Shown: positions 53,002 to 62,211, counted from the first letter of the stretch. The stretch: DNA of 64,000 bases from Parahaliea maris (GCF_008064665.1 NZ_VRZA01000001.1:620001-684000); one strand, 5' to 3'. Numbers and translations are program-made. The notes: a model not told the origin generated them from the sequence alone.

Positions 53002-53322
53002 ATGAACGTGCCGTTTTATCTCGTAATCGGGCTTGATCCGGAGCCACATAACATGCCGAGGCGGAACGAATTAAGGACGGACCACCGTACCTATGTGTTA
53101 GCCCGGGATTCTCTAATCAAATTCGCTGGTGCCATGACCGACGACAGTAACAATCAGACCGGTTCAATCTACATTTTTGAGGCATCTTGCGAGCGTGTCG
53201 TTCGCGATTGGATATCCCATGAGCCATTCTTCAAATGGGATGTATATGATCAGATCATCGTTAAGCAGGTAAACCCAGCCCTGAACCGGATTCCGCTAAT
53301 AGAATGGGAACTATCACATTAG
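53002..53322 (+). CDS. YciI-like protein
   Basis: The ATG at 53002 (MNVPFYLVIGLDPE) gives 106 residues; a GTG at 52975 would add nine. YciI features are TDHRTYVLARDSLIKFAGAM, GSIYIFEASCERVVRDWISHEPFFKWDVYD and IIVKQ. The fold is a dimeric alpha-beta barrel with a conserved His-Asp pair whose biochemical role is unclear; related domains act as muconolactone isomerases or dehydrochlorinases. It lies between two SDR genes on the same strand. Confidence 0.8.
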   Translation: MNVPFYLVIGLDPEPHNMPRRNELRTDHRTYVLARDSLIKFAGAMTDDSNNQTGSIYIFEASCERVVRDWISHEPFFKWDVYDQIIVKQVNPALNRIPLIEWELSH

Positions 53323-53400
53323 AAGCCAATTCGACGATTTCACGATTACCGAGTATTCCTCGACGACCAAATATCTATGACTTCTCTGGAGGCAGATACA

Positions 53401-54141
53401 ATGCGATTCAAAAACAAAGTGGCAATCGTCACTGGTGGTGCTGGTTCCATCGGACTCGCTACTGTTCGACATCTGGCCAAAGAAGGTGCCTGTGTACTCT
53501 TGGTGGATCGAGGCGATAGCGGTGAACAGTCTGCTCGCGAACTACGCAAACAAGGTCTGGAGGTGATATTTCAAAGTGGTGATGTCGCAATTGAAAGTGA
53601 TGTCCTCCGCATGGTACAAGAGGCCGAAAACCGCTGGGGAACACTGAACATCATGATCGCCAATGCAGGTGTACCGGGTCTAGGCAAGGCGGAAGATTGT
53701 GATCTTGAGAACTGGCAGAAGGTAATGGACGTCAATGTGGCCGGCGTTTTCCTCTGTGCCAAACATGCTATACCGGCCATGAAACGTTGCGGCGGAGGCT
53801 CTATCGTCGCCACCGCATCTGTAATGGGGCTCGTTTCCACTACGGGAGCTACTTCGTATTGCGCTAGCAAAGGTGCTGTCGTAAATCTTACCCGTTCAAT
53901 AGCTCTAGATTACGCAGAGTATAATATTAGAGTAAATTCAGTATGCCCCGGACACCTCGAGACCCGGCTCAGCGGCGACAGTAAGATTGTGGCGCATACG
54001 GAACTCGTAACAAAATATCCAATGAATCGCCTCGGGACCGCTGAAGAAGTGGCTAATGCTATTGCCTTTCTGGCTTCAGACGAGGCGAGCTTTATTACCG
54101 GTACTGCTCTAGCAGTCGATGGAGGTTATTCGGCCGCCTGA
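53401..54141 (+). CDS. SDR-family oxidoreductase
   Basis: The ATG at 53401, with ggagg 8 bases upstream, gives 246 residues. Motifs are VTGGAGSIGLATV, VDRGDSGE (Asp, NAD(H) type), ANAGVPGLG (Ala for the first Asn of NNAG), ATASVMGLV and YCASK; the end is AVDGGYSAA. It is FabG-like in size. It closes the plus-strand unit that begins with the SRPBCC gene. Confidence 0.9.
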   Translation: MRFKNKVAIVTGGAGSIGLATVRHLAKEGACVLLVDRGDSGEQSARELRKQGLEVIFQSGDVAIESDVLRMVQEAENRWGTLNIMIANAGVPGLGKAEDCDLENWQKVMDVNVAGVFLCAKHAIPAMKRCGGGSIVATASVMGLVSTTGATSYCASKGAVVNLTRSIALDYAEYNIRVNSVCPGHLETRLSGDSKIVAHTELVTKYPMNRLGTAEEVANAIAFLASDEASFITGTALAVDGGYSAA

Positions 54142-54581
54142 ATTAACACTCGGCGAACTGATATCCGCCGTGAGCGATGTCGGGCAAGATCAGCCAGATC
54201 ACCCGCACAGTGAGCTGTTTAACTAGCTACAGCCCTGATACTGCATGTTACACTGGTTGCTGCGGCACTGCTCGAACTGCGCTTAGCAATGGTGCCGCGA
54301 GGACTTTTCTGATTCACCAAGAGTGTCTTCGCAGCAGCTAGCAGTAATCCACGAGTTTCTGCCGATGCCAGCCCCCGCTGTCTTGCCAAAACGACGCGCT
54401 ATTAACACACATTCGAACGCTGGAACGGGCGAACCTCACCCTACCAAACCCGATCACTTGCAACAAACACAAAGTTAGATGTCATTGACCAAACCGCCCG
54501 GTCGGTTTATTATCTGCGAGGTGACTTCGCTGCACTGCGGGATAACAGTTCGAACATATAAAAATTGAAGGGTATATTTGC
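54142..54581. other. Intergenic region before the PQQ dehydrogenase
   Basis: These 440 bp contain operator H near the right end. The left 330 bp show no gene, repeat or recognisable relic. Confidence 0.45.
54492..54507. promoter_or_regulatory. TetR-type operator H
   Basis: The sequence aaccgcccggtcggtt is identical to operator A. It lies 75 bp before the PQQ dehydrogenase start. Confidence 0.8.
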
Positions 54582-56756
54582 ATGAGAATTATCAGAGTCT
54601 GCCTGGCGATGTTCCTTATTCCGCTGGTGCTCACACTACAGTCTTGCAAATCATTCGACACATCGGATTTCGCAGAGGAAAATTCGCTAGCCGATGCTAG
54701 GGTTCATCAGCCAAAAATACCACTGGCTGCTGTCGACGCTTCCACCGTGCCCCAACTGGAACTAGACCCGGGAAACTGGTGGAGCCACGGCCGGACTTGG
54801 AGCGAGCAACGGTTCTCACCACTGGATAGTATCAACACCTCCACTGTTTCAAGACTTGGCTTGGCGTGGCAAGCCGATCTGCAAAGCCATCGGTTTGGAA
54901 TTGAGGCTTCACCCATCGTTGTAAACGGGAAAATGTACGTCAGCTCGAGTTGGGGCCGCGTTTTCGCTTTTGACGCGCGCACAGGTAAAAAACTGTGGAT
55001 GTATGATCCAAAAGTACCGGGAGCCTGGGCCCGACAAGGTTGCTGTAAACCAGTAAATCGCGGCGTAGCGGTGTGGAAGGGAAAAGTTTTTGTCGGAGCT
55101 TACGACGGCCGCCTTATCGCCATCGACGGCACAACTGGCAAGGAGATCTGGTCAGCCAATACTACCGACTCTAAACCATGGTTGACAATTACTGGCGCAC
55201 CCCGAGTCGTCAACGGAAAAGTCATTATTGGTAACGGCGGTGGAGATTATGGCACTCGTGGTTTTTTTTCCGCCTACAGTGCAGAGAGCGGCGAACTACT
55301 GTGGCGCTTTTACGTAGTTCCGGGAGATCCAGCGAACGGATTCGAGCATCCTGAAATGGAAATGGCGATGGAAACCTGGAACCAGGATCGCGATTGGTCG
55401 GTCGGCGGTGGCGGAAACCCCTGGGACTCCTTCGCTTTTGACCCCGAACTGAATTTGCTCTATGTCGGAACGGGCAATGGCGGGCCTTTCGGTAGCTGGA
55501 ATCCTGCAGGCGGAGATGGCCTGTTTCTGTCCTCGATTTTGGCGATCAATCCAGATAACGGACGGCTAGCCTGGCACTATCAGACTACACCTGGCGAAAG
55601 CTGGGACTTCACTGCCACCCAGCACATGATACTCGCAGATCTTGAGATCGAAGGCCGACGGCGAAAGGTGCTAATGCAAGCGCCAAAGAATGGATTTTTC
55701 TATGTACTCGACCGTGAAACCGGTGAGCTGATTTCGGCTGATAATTACGCGTATGTTAATTGGGCCGAGGGAATTGACATGACCACGGGTCGGCCGATTC
55801 TGACCGAAGAAGCCAATTTTGAAAATCAGGCACGGCTGATATTCCCTTCCGCCTATGGCGGCCACAACTGGCCACCGATGGCATGGAGCCCGGAAACCCG
55901 GCTCGTATATATTCCTGCCCGCGAGTATGGGTTTGTCTGGGGTTCGGATCGAATCACCTGGTTTATGACTGGACACGACGTATCCACGCTCACCGACCGT
56001 GACCTTGAAGGAAAACTCTATGGGCAATTACTGGCATGGGACCCGGTTCTCCAACGGGCAGCCTGGACAGTGAAGTTTGACACGCTGACCAATGGCGGTG
56101 TGCTTGCCACCGCGGGCGATCTGGTTATTAACGGATCTGAAGACGGCTACCTACGGTTTTTCAACGCGAAGAACGGTGAACAACTACATGAGATATTTTT
56201 CGGAACCGGAATTATCGCGCCACCGATCAGTTACTCTGTTGGCGACGAACAATATATCGCTCTAGGGGTCGGGTGGAATGGTCCAAAGGCCGAACCCCTA
56301 GGTCCGGACACGACGAGTAAATACTCCAATGCAGGGCGTCTGGTGGTACTAAAACTTGATGGTAGCGAGGTAGAACCCGCCGACAAAATTCAATTACAGC
56401 CATTTATGCGCGACGACAAACCACAAGATGCCGATCTGATAGCAGAGGGTGTTGCACGCTATCAGCAGCACTGCGCTATATGTCATGGCGTCGTAGGAGA
56501 GGACACAGTAGTGCCAGATTTACGACGAATGTCACAGGGTGTATTCGATGCGTTTGATTTGATAGTTCTTCAGGGTTTGATGGAAGCTGGCGGTATGGCC
56601 AGTTTCGGCGACGTACTAGACACAGAAGATACCAAAGCGATTCGTGCCTATCTCGTTGATTGGGCTCAACGTTCACGCAAGGGAGATCAGCGACCATTCC
56701 CTTACGACGCCGAAAGCCAAAAAAAAGTTCCGAAGTTGAGTGTTCCTGGGGCTTGA
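54582..56756 (+). CDS. PQQ-dependent quinohaemoprotein alcohol dehydrogenase
   Basis: The product has 724 residues. The N-terminus is an export signal ending LTLQSC, a lipobox-like site that could anchor it as a lipoprotein. The eight-bladed propeller has tryptophan-docking repeats and the vicinal pair C154-C155 (QGCCKPVNRG), the disulfide that covers PQQ in this family. The C-terminal cytochrome c domain carries HCAICHG (C631, C634, H635). It oxidises alcohols in the periplasm and passes electrons through haem. Operator H is 75 bp upstream. Confidence 0.92.
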   Translation: MRIIRVCLAMFLIPLVLTLQSCKSFDTSDFAEENSLADARVHQPKIPLAAVDASTVPQLELDPGNWWSHGRTWSEQRFSPLDSINTSTVSRLGLAWQADLQSHRFGIEASPIVVNGKMYVSSSWGRVFAFDARTGKKLWMYDPKVPGAWARQGCCKPVNRGVAVWKGKVFVGAYDGRLIAIDGTTGKEIWSANTTDSKPWLTITGAPRVVNGKVIIGNGGGDYGTRGFFSAYSAESGELLWRFYVVPGDPANGFEHPEMEMAMETWNQDRDWSVGGGGNPWDSFAFDPELNLLYVGTGNGGPFGSWNPAGGDGLFLSSILAINPDNGRLAWHYQTTPGESWDFTATQHMILADLEIEGRRRKVLMQAPKNGFFYVLDRETGELISADNYAYVNWAEGIDMTTGRPILTEEANFENQARLIFPSAYGGHNWPPMAWSPETRLVYIPAREYGFVWGSDRITWFMTGHDVSTLTDRDLEGKLYGQLLAWDPVLQRAAWTVKFDTLTNGGVLATAGDLVINGSEDGYLRFFNAKNGEQLHEIFFGTGIIAPPISYSVGDEQYIALGVGWNGPKAEPLGPDTTSKYSNAGRLVVLKLDGSEVEPADKIQLQPFMRDDKPQDADLIAEGVARYQQHCAICHGVVGEDTVVPDLRRMSQGVFDAFDLIVLQGLMEAGGMASFGDVLDTEDTKAIRAYLVDWAQRSRKGDQRPFPYDAESQKKVPKLSVPGA

Positions 56757-57009
56757 ATGTCCGGCAAAAATTGCGGGTATGATATTTGTTCTGCTGTACT
56801 ACACATCAATAGCAATAGTGTCTCGGTATATCGGCAATATGATGTACCAGACCCGTCAATGTATAGGCTGACGATCGCTTCAGCTTGTAGTATCAGGCGC
56901 CTGAATGTCGCAAAACGTAGGAGGCATCTGCTAAAAAAATAGCGCGTCCTGCCGATGCTGCTTCATTCAAAACGCTTTCCTACGCCAAGCGCCATTACAG
57001 GAAAACAGT

Positions 57010-58197
57010 ATGTCATCAAGTCTTACCCAAAGTTTCACGCCAGTCGAATTTTCCGTTGTTATCAGCATGGGTGTTATTTCGGGCTGTATCCCCGCACTAC
57101 AGCCCTTGCTATTGGGCGGTCTCCTCGACCGCGGCCACCTCAACGTCGTGCAAATTGGACAGTCTGCCACATCGGAAGCGCTGGGCATGGTTTTCGCTAC
57201 AACAGTGGCAGCGATCCTGTTAAAGCCCAACAGGCTAAAGCCGATCACCATCATCGCCCTGCTGGGAGCATTAGTGGTCAACAGCCTCACCGTCATAAGC
57301 AGCGGTATTCAGGTTGTCGTCCTTCGCGGTATCAGTGGACTCTGCTCCGGCGTGCTTCTGTGGGTGCTACTGGGACTACTTTCCAGATCGGCGTCACCAG
57401 GACGCGCGTTCGCAGTTTATGTCACCGCTCAAGCTATTGCCTCATTCATATTATCTAGCCTAATTACTCACTGGTTGGTTGACGTCGCCGGGGCCGACGG
57501 CGGGTATCTCATAATCGCCTTCGCTAACCTGGTGTTGATGGCTGCTGCGCTTGTCATGCCTGCCAGCTACACAACTATCGAAAGCGAAAATCGCTTTTCT
57601 CGTCCCCCGATACATGGCCTCTGGGCGTTGTTATCGATCACGCTGCTGCTGGCGAGCATTCTCGGATTCTGGGTTTATATTATTCCTATCGGAAAGAGTC
57701 TCGGCTACTCGACCGACAGTCTTAACAGTGTGATTAGCATTGCTATCGGGGCTCAGGTGATCGCCGGTCTGTGCGCTACAGCCCTGTCTACAGCGCTCAA
57801 GCCTTTCCGCGTTTTCGTTATTGGTGCGCTGCTGATTATCGGCTCGATTGTGTTATTCATGACCATAAGCCACCCACTCGTGCTTTACAGTTCGCTAATC
57901 GTTTTTTCCTTTGTGTGGATGTTTGTGCCCCCCTTTCAGCTGCCTCTGCTGATTGAGCTAGATCCCAGTCTCCGCAGCGCAATATTCATTGGCACAGCAC
58001 AACTTTCCGGTGTTGCCTTTGGGCCTATCTTCGCAGCTCAAATCATCGGGGTCGCATCGAAACAAATGGCAGCCAACAGCAGTATCGTACTGGCGATGCT
58101 GTCTATCGGCTGCCTTTATGTTGCTTCATTATTGCACGGTACCGCTACCACGCATGTGGCAAAGACCAGTGATAGCAATACTCCGGCTGACTCCTGA
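57010..58197 (+). CDS. MFS transporter
   Basis: The product has 395 residues with about twelve hydrophobic helices. The loop LLSRSASPGRAFAVYVTAQ between helices, with the conserved MFS-style Gly and Arg, and the symmetrical second half (FRVFVIGALLIIGSIVLF) support the major facilitator fold. Substrate and direction are unknown. It lies 253 bp after the PQQ dehydrogenase on the same strand and is the last intact gene of the island, so it is a candidate for uptake of the oxidised product across the inner membrane. Confidence 0.82.
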   Translation: MSSSLTQSFTPVEFSVVISMGVISGCIPALQPLLLGGLLDRGHLNVVQIGQSATSEALGMVFATTVAAILLKPNRLKPITIIALLGALVVNSLTVISSGIQVVVLRGISGLCSGVLLWVLLGLLSRSASPGRAFAVYVTAQAIASFILSSLITHWLVDVAGADGGYLIIAFANLVLMAAALVMPASYTTIESENRFSRPPIHGLWALLSITLLLASILGFWVYIIPIGKSLGYSTDSLNSVISIAIGAQVIAGLCATALSTALKPFRVFVIGALLIIGSIVLFMTISHPLVLYSSLIVFSFVWMFVPPFQLPLLIELDPSLRSAIFIGTAQLSGVAFGPIFAAQIIGVASKQMAANSSIVLAMLSIGCLYVASLLHGTATTHVAKTSDSNTPADS

Positions 58198-58397
58198 GGA
58201 ACTCACCTGGACTAACACTAATTCCGTCCTGGTTATTCAGTAGCGACTATTTAATCGGAAGCTTGAATGCATAAATGATAAAGCGCTAGCGATTCGAACC
58301 CGCGTGTTGCCATGCCCTGAATTTCTCCTCATTTGGGAGGAAAAATTTGTCGGTTTTAAGAATCCGAATGTTATTACCGAGCAATATAACACCACCA

Positions 58398-58498
58398 TTG
58401 GCATGCAGACTTTTGAACTGGCTGTGGAAAGGCATCGACATCAGCCGCCTGCAGCGTCTCGGCGTGGATATTCCCCGATGGAAGCGCCGCGCAGCTGA
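58398..58498 (+). pseudogene. Possible 3' remnant of the PGPGW-type gene
   Basis: In one frame the bases encode VERHRHQPPAASRRGYSPMEAPRS then stop. This parallels the last residues of the intact left-hand gene (LERHIAQ..., RRGYPPMEAPRR, stop) with eight codons missing. The match is strong over the last 12 codons and weak before. No start or membrane helices remain. Confidence 0.5.
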
Positions 58499-58557
58499 GC
58501 GGAACTCCCTCTGTCAGAGGTCGATCAGCAGCCCGAGACTCCAGCCTCTGAATTCGA
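58460..58557. repeat. Right direct repeat bounding the island
   Basis: This is the partner of 26401-26498. The inner 85 bp share 83 positions with the left copy. It covers the stop of the PGPGW-like remnant and the 3' end of the intact beta-barrel gene. Confidence 0.9.
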
Positions 58558-59149
58558 CCTTGCCGCTGAAATCGTCGAAGTCATCAAAGTCGTTTTCCAC
58601 CTGCCGGTAGCCGAGGCGCAGGGACAGGTCCAGCACCGGCATGTCCAGGGTGTAGGCGAGACCGGCCTCGAGGTCGTAGGCGCTGGTGTCATCCCAGCTG
58701 GTCGCCATCGCCTCACCATAGACACCGAGGTCGGAACCGAAGATCGGCACGTGTACGGTTCCGTACAGCTGCGGCAACCAGCCCTCAAAGGAACCCCGGC
58801 CCGGCGCCCTCCCGTCCTGGAAGTTGGTCGCACTGACACCCAGGTCGAGGTCGATCAGGGGGTTGTCGAGTATTTCGTAGTAGAGAATCGCATCGAGGGT
58901 GGTCAGCTCCAGCGGCCGGTTGCGATCCTCTTCGGCGTAGTCCCAGTAGCGCAGTTTGATGTTGGGAATGAGGGGGACGGGGTGTTCGAAGGCGGCGGTC
59001 AATGAAAGCTGCTGCTCTTCGCCGGCATCGAACGCGGGGCCGCTGCCCTCGGCCAGCCAGGCGGCAGCACCGGCTTTGAAGGCGAGTACGTCGGCAGTGG
59101 CGATGGCGGGGGCGGCGAGAAGGCACAGGGCGGTGGCGAGGCGTTTCAC
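58514..59149 (-). CDS. TIGR04219-type outer-membrane beta-barrel protein
   Basis: The product has 211 residues. A signal peptide (MKRLATALCLLAAPAIATA) is followed by amphipathic strands such as LAFKAGAAAWLAEGSGPAF, IKLRYWDYAEEDRN and LDLGVSATNFQDG, and the end is EFRGWSLGLLIDL. It resembles the TIGR04219 family of small OmpW/MipA-like barrels of unknown function. Its 3' end lies in the right direct repeat, and a deleted copy stands at the left edge of the island. Composition is of the core type. Confidence 0.82.
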   Translation of the reverse strand: MKRLATALCLLAAPAIATADVLAFKAGAAAWLAEGSGPAFDAGEEQQLSLTAAFEHPVPLIPNIKLRYWDYAEEDRNRPLELTTLDAILYYEILDNPLIDLDLGVSATNFQDGRAPGRGSFEGWLPQLYGTVHVPIFGSDLGVYGEAMATSWDDTSAYDLEAGLAYTLDMPVLDLSLRLGYRQVENDFDDFDDFSGKVEFRGWSLGLLIDL

Positions 59150-59253
59150 GGTGATGGCACTCCGGGTGGCATGGGAAAGTTGGGCGGTACAGTATGGGGT
59201 GTGCGAGTGAGGGTCAACCTCGATCCGAGGGAACTTCGCTTTAATCAGGATGG

Positions 59254-59380
59254 GGCTTCGTAGCCCGGCATCACAGGCCCCGGGTGGGGTTCAGGACACG
59301 CCGTGAATACGTCCATGTAGGCTCGACGGCAGCATCCATGCTGCCGACGGTCCCTCACCCCACCCGGGGCCTGCGACGCC
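59254..59380. repeat. Large-hairpin intergenic repeat, copy 2
   Basis: A perfect 16-bp outer stem pairs 59274-59289 (caggccccgggtgggg) with 59358-59373. The inner hairpin is cggcagcat-cc-atgctgccg. Conserved words shared with copy 1 are cttcgtagcccggc, cgccgtgaa, cgtcc.tg, ggctcgac, gcatccatgc and gacggtccct. It lies downstream of the beta-barrel gene. Confidence 0.85.
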
Positions 59381-59479
59381 TGATTGGTTGCCACATCGCC
59401 CACGGGGGCAATAGCGAGCTAACGGCTTCATGGACAATTAATTGGGCCTACACTTGTGCCAGCGTGCCTACGCCTGAAG

Positions 59480-59600
59480 TAAAAGCGCCTGGACCGGAGG
59501 GGCATGCAGCGACTCTATGAGGCATGGATGCCGAGTAGAAGCGTACATGGACGTATTCACAGCGTGTCGCGGAATGCCCCTGCGGTCCAGGCGCTGCCCC
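59480..59600. repeat. Large-hairpin intergenic repeat, copy 3 (inverted)
   Basis: A 21-bp outer stem with one mismatch pairs 59485-59505 with 59574-59594. On the minus strand it reads cgctgtgaatacgtccatgta, with gcatccatgcc further on, the same core as copies 1 and 2 in opposite orientation. The inner stem has been lost or changed. Confidence 0.75.
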
Positions 59601-59696
59601 CGAACGAAAACAGAGCTTCCCCCTTGGTACGCGCGAAAACTGATAGCGCCCCAGCGTGATTGACAGTTCGAACTATGATGTTCCAGCGGGCAAGCG

Positions 59697-59730
59697 AAAA
59701 AAAGGGGAGCACCCTCGCGGGAGCTCCCCT
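59697..59730 (-). terminator. Intrinsic terminator of pnp
   Basis: On the minus strand, stem ggggagc / gctcccc (59723-59729 with 59704-59710) is followed by seven T (59697-59703). It begins 25 bp after the pnp stop and closes the infB-pnp transcript. Confidence 0.88.
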
Positions 59731-59754
59731 GTATCAACGGCCGTTTAGGCGATA

Positions 59755-61878
59755 TCAGGAATCAGCAGATTCCTGCGCTTGCTCGGCCGGAGCCTCATCT
59801 TCCAGCAGTTCCTTGATGGACAGTTTGATACGGCCACGCTGGTCAACGTCCAGAACTTTTACGCGTACTTCCTGGCCTTCGCTCAGGTGGTCGGTCACAT
59901 TCTCCACACGCTCATTGGCGATCTGGGAAATGTGGACCAGGCCATCCTTGCCGGGCAGGATGTTAACGAAGGCGCCGAAGTCGACGATACGGGCTACCTT
60001 ACCGGTGTAGATCGCGCCAACTTCTGCTTCTGCAGTGATCTCTTCGATCATTGCCACAGCCTTGTCACGGGCTGCCTGATCCTGACCGAATACGCGGACA
60101 GTGCCGTCGTCGTCGATATCGACAGTGGCGCCGGACTCTTCGGTGATGGAGCGGATAGTTGCGCCGCCCTTGCCGATGATGTCGCGGATCTTGTCGGAAT
60201 CGACCTTCAGGGTGACCATGCTCGGCGCGTTCTCGGAAGTCACTTCGCGCGCGGCAGGCAGAACGGCGTTCATCTGACCCAGGATGTGCAGGCGGGCGTG
60301 CAGGGCCTGCTCCAGGGCGATTTCCATGATCTGCTCGTTGATGCCTTCGATCTTGATGTCCATCTGCAGGGCGGTAACACCCTCGGCAGTACCGGCCACC
60401 TTGAAGTCCATGTCGCCGAGGTGATCTTCGTCACCCAGGATGTCGGTCAGAACGGCAAACTGGTTGCCTTCCTTGACCAAGCCCATGGCGATACCGGCTA
60501 CAGGAGCCTTCAGCGGTACGCCGGCGGCCATCAGGGCCAGGGAGCCGACACACACGGAAGCCATGGAGCTGGAACCGTTGGACTCGGTGATTTCGGAGAC
60601 CACGCGCACGGTGTAGGGGAATTCTTCCTCACCGGGCAGTACCGCGGCCAGGCCGCGACGGGCCAGGCGGCCGTGGCCGATTTCGCGGCGGCCGGTGAAA
60701 CCGATGCGGCCCGCTTCACCCACTGAGTAGGGGGGGAAGTTGTAGTGCAGCATGAAGGGATCACGGCGCTCGCCTTCGAGGGCGTCGATGATCTGGGCGT
60801 CACGGGTGGAGCCGAGGGTTACGGCGCCGATAGCCTGGGTCTCACCACGGGTGAACAGGGCGGAACCGTGTACTTTGGCCAGCAGGTCCACTTCGCAGGC
60901 GATGCCGCGAACGGTGCGGTTGTCGCGGCCATCGATGCGCGGCTCACCAGCCAGGATGCGCTTGCGTACCAGATCCTTCTCGACCTTCTTGAAGATATCC
61001 TTCACGTCGTCGGCGGAAGGGCCGCCTTCAACAGCCAGGGCGGCAACACAGGCGTCGCGGACCTCACCCACGCGCTCGTAGCGCAGGGCTTTCTCGGTGA
61101 TGCGGTAGGCTTCGCCCAGGTCGGCCTTGACCTGGCCTTCAACAGCAGCCAGCAGCTCCTGGTTGATGGCCGGTGCCTGCCAGTCCCAACGCGGCTTGCC
61201 CGCTTCTGCGGCCAGCTCGTTGACAGCCTGGATGACGGCCTGCATTTCCTGGTGAGCGAACAGTACGGCGCCCAGCATCTGGTCTTCAGACAGCTGGTCG
61301 GCCTGGGACTCAACCATCAGTACCGCGTCGGCAGTACCTGCAACGACCATGTCCAGCTTGGACTCTTTCAGCTTGTCGTAGGTCGGGTTGAGCAGGTAGC
61401 CCTCGGCTTCGTTGAAGCCGACACGAGCGGCGCCAATCGGGCCGTTGAAGGGGCAACCGGAAATCGCCAGGGCAGCGGAAGTACCGATCATGGCGGGGAT
61501 GTCCGGATCGATGTGCTTGTCGGCGGACATCACGGTGCACACCACCTGCACTTCGTTCATGAAGCCATCGGCGAACAGCGGGCGAATCGGACGGTCGATC
61601 AGGCGCGAGGTCAGGGTTTCTTTCTCGCTGGGACGTGCTTCGCGCTTGAAGAAGCCGCCGGGAATCTTGCCGACGGAGTAGGTTTTCTCCTGGTAGTGTA
61701 CGGACAGCGGGAAGAAGGGCTGGTTTTCCTTGGCCGCTTTTTCCGCCACCACGGTAACCAGTACGGAGGTGTTCTCCACGGTCACCAGAACCGCGCCGGT
61801 CGCCTGACGGGCGATACGGCCGGTTTCCAGAGTGACGGTCTGGCCGCCATACTGGAAGGTTTTAGTTACTGGATTCAC
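59755..61878 (-). CDS. pnp: polyribonucleotide nucleotidyltransferase (PNPase)
   Basis: PNPase degrades RNA 3'-5' with phosphate and is part of the degradosome. It has 707 residues. Two RNase PH domains are present (first: [14 protein letters not shown] and [11 protein letters not shown]; second: [28 protein letters not shown] and [19 protein letters not shown] with the catalytic Asp residues). A KH domain ([20 protein letters not shown]) and an S1 domain ([29 protein letters not shown]) follow. It lies after rpsO in the usual order. Confidence 0.98.
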   Translation of the reverse strand: MNPVTKTFQYGGQTVTLETGRIARQATGAVLVTVENTSVLVTVVAEKAAKENQPFFPLSVHYQEKTYSVGKIPGGFFKREARPSEKETLTSRLIDRPIRPLFADGFMNEVQVVCTVMSADKHIDPDIPAMIGTSAALAISGCPFNGPIGAARVGFNEAEGYLLNPTYDKLKESKLDMVVAGTADAVLMVESQADQLSEDQMLGAVLFAHQEMQAVIQAVNELAAEAGKPRWDWQAPAINQELLAAVEGQVKADLGEAYRITEKALRYERVGEVRDACVAALAVEGGPSADDVKDIFKKVEKDLVRKRILAGEPRIDGRDNRTVRGIACEVDLLAKVHGSALFTRGETQAIGAVTLGSTRDAQIIDALEGERRDPFMLHYNFPPYSVGEAGRIGFTGRREIGHGRLARRGLAAVLPGEEEFPYTVRVVSEITESNGSSSMASVCVGSLALMAAGVPLKAPVAGIAMGLVKEGNQFAVLTDILGDEDHLGDMDFKVAGTAEGVTALQMDIKIEGINEQIMEIALEQALHARLHILGQMNAVLPAAREVTSENAPSMVTLKVDSDKIRDIIGKGGATIRSITEESGATVDIDDDGTVRVFGQDQAARDKAVAMIEEITAEAEVGAIYTGKVARIVDFGAFVNILPGKDGLVHISQIANERVENVTDHLSEGQEVRVKVLDVDQRGRIKLSIKELLEDEAPAEQAQESADS

Positions 61879-61905
61879 AGTTTTTCTCCAATTCTTAACA
61901 TGACA

Positions 61906-61926
61906 ACCGGGGCACTTAGCCCCGGT
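61906..61926 (-). terminator. Hairpin between rpsO and pnp
   Basis: An 8-bp stem accggggc / gccccggt with a 5-base loop lies 15 bp after the rpsO stop. No strong U-tract follows, so it is likely an attenuator or processing site. In E. coli the rpsO-pnp gap holds a terminator and an RNase III site in the same place. Confidence 0.55.
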
Positions 61927-61941
61927 ATGTGGTCTTGCAGC

Positions 61942-62211
61942 TTATCGACGCAGACCCAGACGCTTGATCAGGTCGGCGTAGCGGGTCACATCTTTCCGCT
62001 TCAGGTAGTCCAGCAGTTTGCGGCGCTGGTTCACCATGCGGATCAGGCCGCGACGTGAGTGGTGATCCTGCTTGTGCTCGGCGAAGTGGTCCCGGAGCTG
62101 CTCGATATTTGCGGTCAGCAGCGCGATTTGAACTTCGGGGGAACCGGTGTCGCCTTCAGCTACCTGGTACTCCTTGACGATTTCTGCTTTCTTTTCAGCG
62201 TTTAAAGCCAT
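61942..62211 (-). CDS. rpsO: 30S ribosomal protein S15
   Basis: S15 is a small primary 16S rRNA-binding protein. The ATG at 62211 ([16 protein letters not shown]) gives 89 residues, the canonical length. Family stretches are [47 protein letters not shown] and [13 protein letters not shown]. The longer frame upstream is discarded. Confidence 0.98.
   Translation of the reverse strand: MALNAEKKAEIVKEYQVAEGDTGSPEVQIALLTANIEQLRDHFAEHKQDHHSRRGLIRMVNQRRKLLDYLKRKDVTRYADLIKRLGLRR

Larger units (their letters stand above)
26440..58472. mobile_element. Catabolic genomic island (about 32 kb)
   Basis: The block between the two direct repeats differs from both flanks. It is visibly less GC-rich, has looser gene spacing, carries only accessory catabolic, transport and regulatory genes, and shares a private operator motif. 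No integrase, transposase, plasmid gene or tRNA target is recognisable, so the transfer route is unknown. Gene remnants at both ends suggest insertion by homologous recombination at a PGPGW/beta-barrel gene pair. The exact edges are defined only to within the repeat. Confidence 0.82.

Noticed and set aside
53459-54141. PEG- or polyvinyl-alcohol-degradation operon as the island's identity
   Set aside because: A PQQ dehydrogenase, TonB receptor, aldehyde dehydrogenase and CoA ligase are shared with peg clusters, but gene order, the kinase/ACAD pair, the many SDRs and the TetR regulators do not fit.
58288-58305. T-loop-like word gattcgaacccgcg near the right island edge
   Set aside because: The stem pairs fail on both strands (no G53-C61 pair, no acceptor stem), and no tRNA surrounds it.
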